Positions 62,798 to 64,000 of a stretch of 64,000 nucleotides of DNA are shown here, in pieces (positions within the stretch are counted from its first letter, which is position 1; the number at the start of each line of letters is the position of its first letter). The notes beneath the pieces are model-generated. The model was given only the letters and a program-made list of their open reading frames with translations. It was not told the DNA's origin and searched no databases. The stretch lies in contig NZ_LNSB01000010.1 in NCBI RefSeq assembly GCF_001468285.1, positions 1-64,000 on the forward strand. The letters are read 5' to 3'. The position numbers were made by a program, and so were the translations under genes. Source of the stretch: Sphingopyxis sp. HIX. GTDB taxonomy: Bacteria > Pseudomonadota > Alphaproteobacteria > Sphingomonadales > Sphingomonadaceae.

Positions 62798-64000
62798 TGC
62801 CTGCGCTGCCGCAGACCTCCACGGCGCCGATGCCCTCGCTGCTCGCGATGCTGACCCAGGTACAGGGCGGCGACGCGGGCGAAGCAGGTGCGTTCGACCA
62901 GCTCGTCGCGGCGCAGGGCCGCGGCGCGGCTCCGGCGGCCGCGCCCGTGGTTCCGACTGCGGCGCCGACTGCTGCGCCCATTATGCCGATCACCGTCGCG
63001 GCGCCCGCCGTGCCGGCCCCGGCCTCGCGGAATGCTCCGGTTCCGGCGCTGCCGATGGCGATCACCGCCGAAATGCCTGCTGCCGCGGCGCCGGTAGAAT
63101 TCGCACCCGCCACGCCGATCCAGTTTGCGTCCGTGGCGATCCCGGCTGCACCGCTGGCTCCTGCAATCGTGCCGCAGCCCGTGCGCCCTGCCCTGCCGCT
63201 TCGTACGCCGCAGGCGGCCCTGCCGCAGGAGCTCGCTCCGACCGAAGACCTGCCCGTCAAAACCGCGACGCCGGGGAAGCCCGAGGCCGCGCCGACCGAC
63301 AAGGCGATCCTCGCCGCGAACGAATTGCTCGCGACGCTGGCGCAGTTCGCCGTTCCCGCCGGCAAACCCGCCGCCACCAAGCCCGCAATCGCCCTGCCCG
63401 CCACCGAAGGCGAAGCCGCGAGCGAGGGCGAAACTCAGGTTGCTGCCGAAGCCGCGCCCATCACGGCCTTGTTGGCCTCGGCCGTCGCGCCCATCGAAAC
63501 GCGCCCCGTCGGCAAGCCTGCCGCCGACATGCCACCCGCTGCAAAACCGCGCCGCGACGACGCGCCCGCGCTGCCGGCCGCCGCGCCCAAGGTCCGCGGC
63601 GATGCGCCCGCGCTTCCCATGATGGCCGCGCTCGAACCCGCCGCCGCCAAGCCCACCGCCGAGCCGTCGATGACGATACTCTTCGCGCAGCCCACTACCA
63701 CCGCGACCACCGCACTCGCCGCCGCGCCCGTCGGGACGATCGCCGAACGCACGCTCGACCTCAGCAGTGACGACGCCTGGATCGAACAGCTCGCCGCCGA
63801 TATCGCCGCGACCAAATCGGCGTCGGGGGACATCAGCTTTCGCCTGATGCCGCGCCACCTCGGCCGCCTCGACGTGTCGATGACGGCGGGCGACGAGGGC
63901 GTGTCGGTCAAGCTCGACACCCAGCATGAGGCGACCGCGACGATCGTCACCGCGGCGCAGACGCGCCTCGCCGACGATCTCCGCCAACAGGGCGTGCGCG
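62794..64000 (+). CDS. fliK: Flagellar hook-length control protein FliK, partial
   Basis: Continues past the window; about 402 residues are visible. The N-terminal two-thirds are a long Ala/Pro-rich low-complexity ruler. The end visible here has SGDISFRLMPRHLGRLDVSM and VSVKLDTQHEATATIVTAAQ, which match the start of the FliK C-terminal (Flg_hook) domain. The ATG at 62794 overlaps the fliJ stop (ATGA). FliK measures the hook and switches export from hook to filament proteins. Confidence 0.88.
   Translation, partial: MMPALPQTSTAPMPSLLAMLTQVQGGDAGEAGAFDQLVAAQGRGAAPAAAPVVPTAAPTAAPIMPITVAAPAVPAPASRNAPVPALPMAITAEMPAAAAPVEFAPATPIQFASVAIPAAPLAPAIVPQPVRPALPLRTPQAALPQELAPTEDLPVKTATPGKPEAAPTDKAILAANELLATLAQFAVPAGKPAATKPAIALPATEGEAASEGETQVAAEAAPITALLASAVAPIETRPVGKPAADMPPAAKPRRDDAPALPAAAPKVRGDAPALPMMAALEPAAAKPTAEPSMTILFAQPTTTATTALAAAPVGTIAERTLDLSSDDAWIEQLAADIAATKSASGDISFRLMPRHLGRLDVSMTAGDEGVSVKLDTQHEATATIVTAAQTRLADDLRQQGVR

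Overview
The window is a stretch of chromosome from a high-GC alphaproteobacterium, most likely a sphingomonad and probably close to Sphingopyxis. The evidence is the very GC-rich coding sequence, the alphaproteobacterial gene orders rpmF-plsX-fabH-ihfA-merR and aroQ-accB-accC, a GGAAC-N17-GTT (EcfG-type) promoter motif before csbD, and several families of palindromic intergenic repeats of the kind common in sphingomonads. The genus assignment is inference. No prophage, transposase, CRISPR array, rRNA or plasmid gene was seen. This looks like core chromosome with a few accessory loci.

Layout. 0.1-3.5 kb: a DinG/XPD-type helicase and a SixA-type phosphatase. 3.5-6.6 kb: a reverse-strand lipid/translation block (rpmF, plsX, fabH, then ihfA and a MerR regulator). 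6.9-13.5 kb: mixed metabolic and envelope genes (MAPEG, MBL hydrolase, retropepsin-like protease, ygfZ, pyrC, rarD, glycine-zipper protein, ArsC-like protein). 13.7-15.9 kb: two different L,D-transpeptidases facing each other across a palindromic repeat. 16.0-20.3 kb: accC-accB-aroQ on the reverse strand, divergent from thiS-thiG and an exported amidohydrolase. 20.4-26.4 kb: stress and unknown genes (csbD, a lipoprotein, DUF1330, GNAT, recF, a 42-residue membrane peptide with PspC behind a sigma54-like promoter, a SIMPL-like protein, DUF1835). 26.4-35.0 kb: rpoC and rpoB on the reverse strand with a deviant tRNA-Leu-like element between them. 35.3-43.7 kb: ArsR-AHSA1 pair, serS, surE, an active-site-less SRAP protein, an NlpD-like LysM/M23 lipoprotein, a K+ channel, DUF423, DUF1761, rimO.

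43.7-54.9 kb is the most accessory-looking part. It holds a two-domain tyrosinase, two small unknown genes, a PfpI/DJ-1 protein, a DUF4403 lipoprotein, a phosphate transport pair (PiT with a NUDIX-DUF47 fusion behind a Pho-box-like site), a Baeyer-Villiger-type monooxygenase and an unrecognised c-haem lipoprotein. 55-64 kb: an acyl-CoA dehydrogenase, then flagellar genes: flagellin on the reverse strand and fliEFGHIJK forward behind a near-perfect sigma54 promoter. fliK runs off the window end.

Functional links. AccB and AccC with FabH and PlsX feed fatty acid and phospholipid synthesis. RecF and DinG serve DNA repair. LysM/M23, the two L,D-transpeptidases and the glycine-zipper protein serve the envelope. 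The best leads for something undescribed are the tRNA-like element in rpoB-rpoC, the SRAP pseudoenzyme translationally abutting surE, the sigma54-preceded peptide/PspC unit, the NUDIX-DUF47 fusion, and the unknown tyrosinase neighbours and c-haem lipoprotein.
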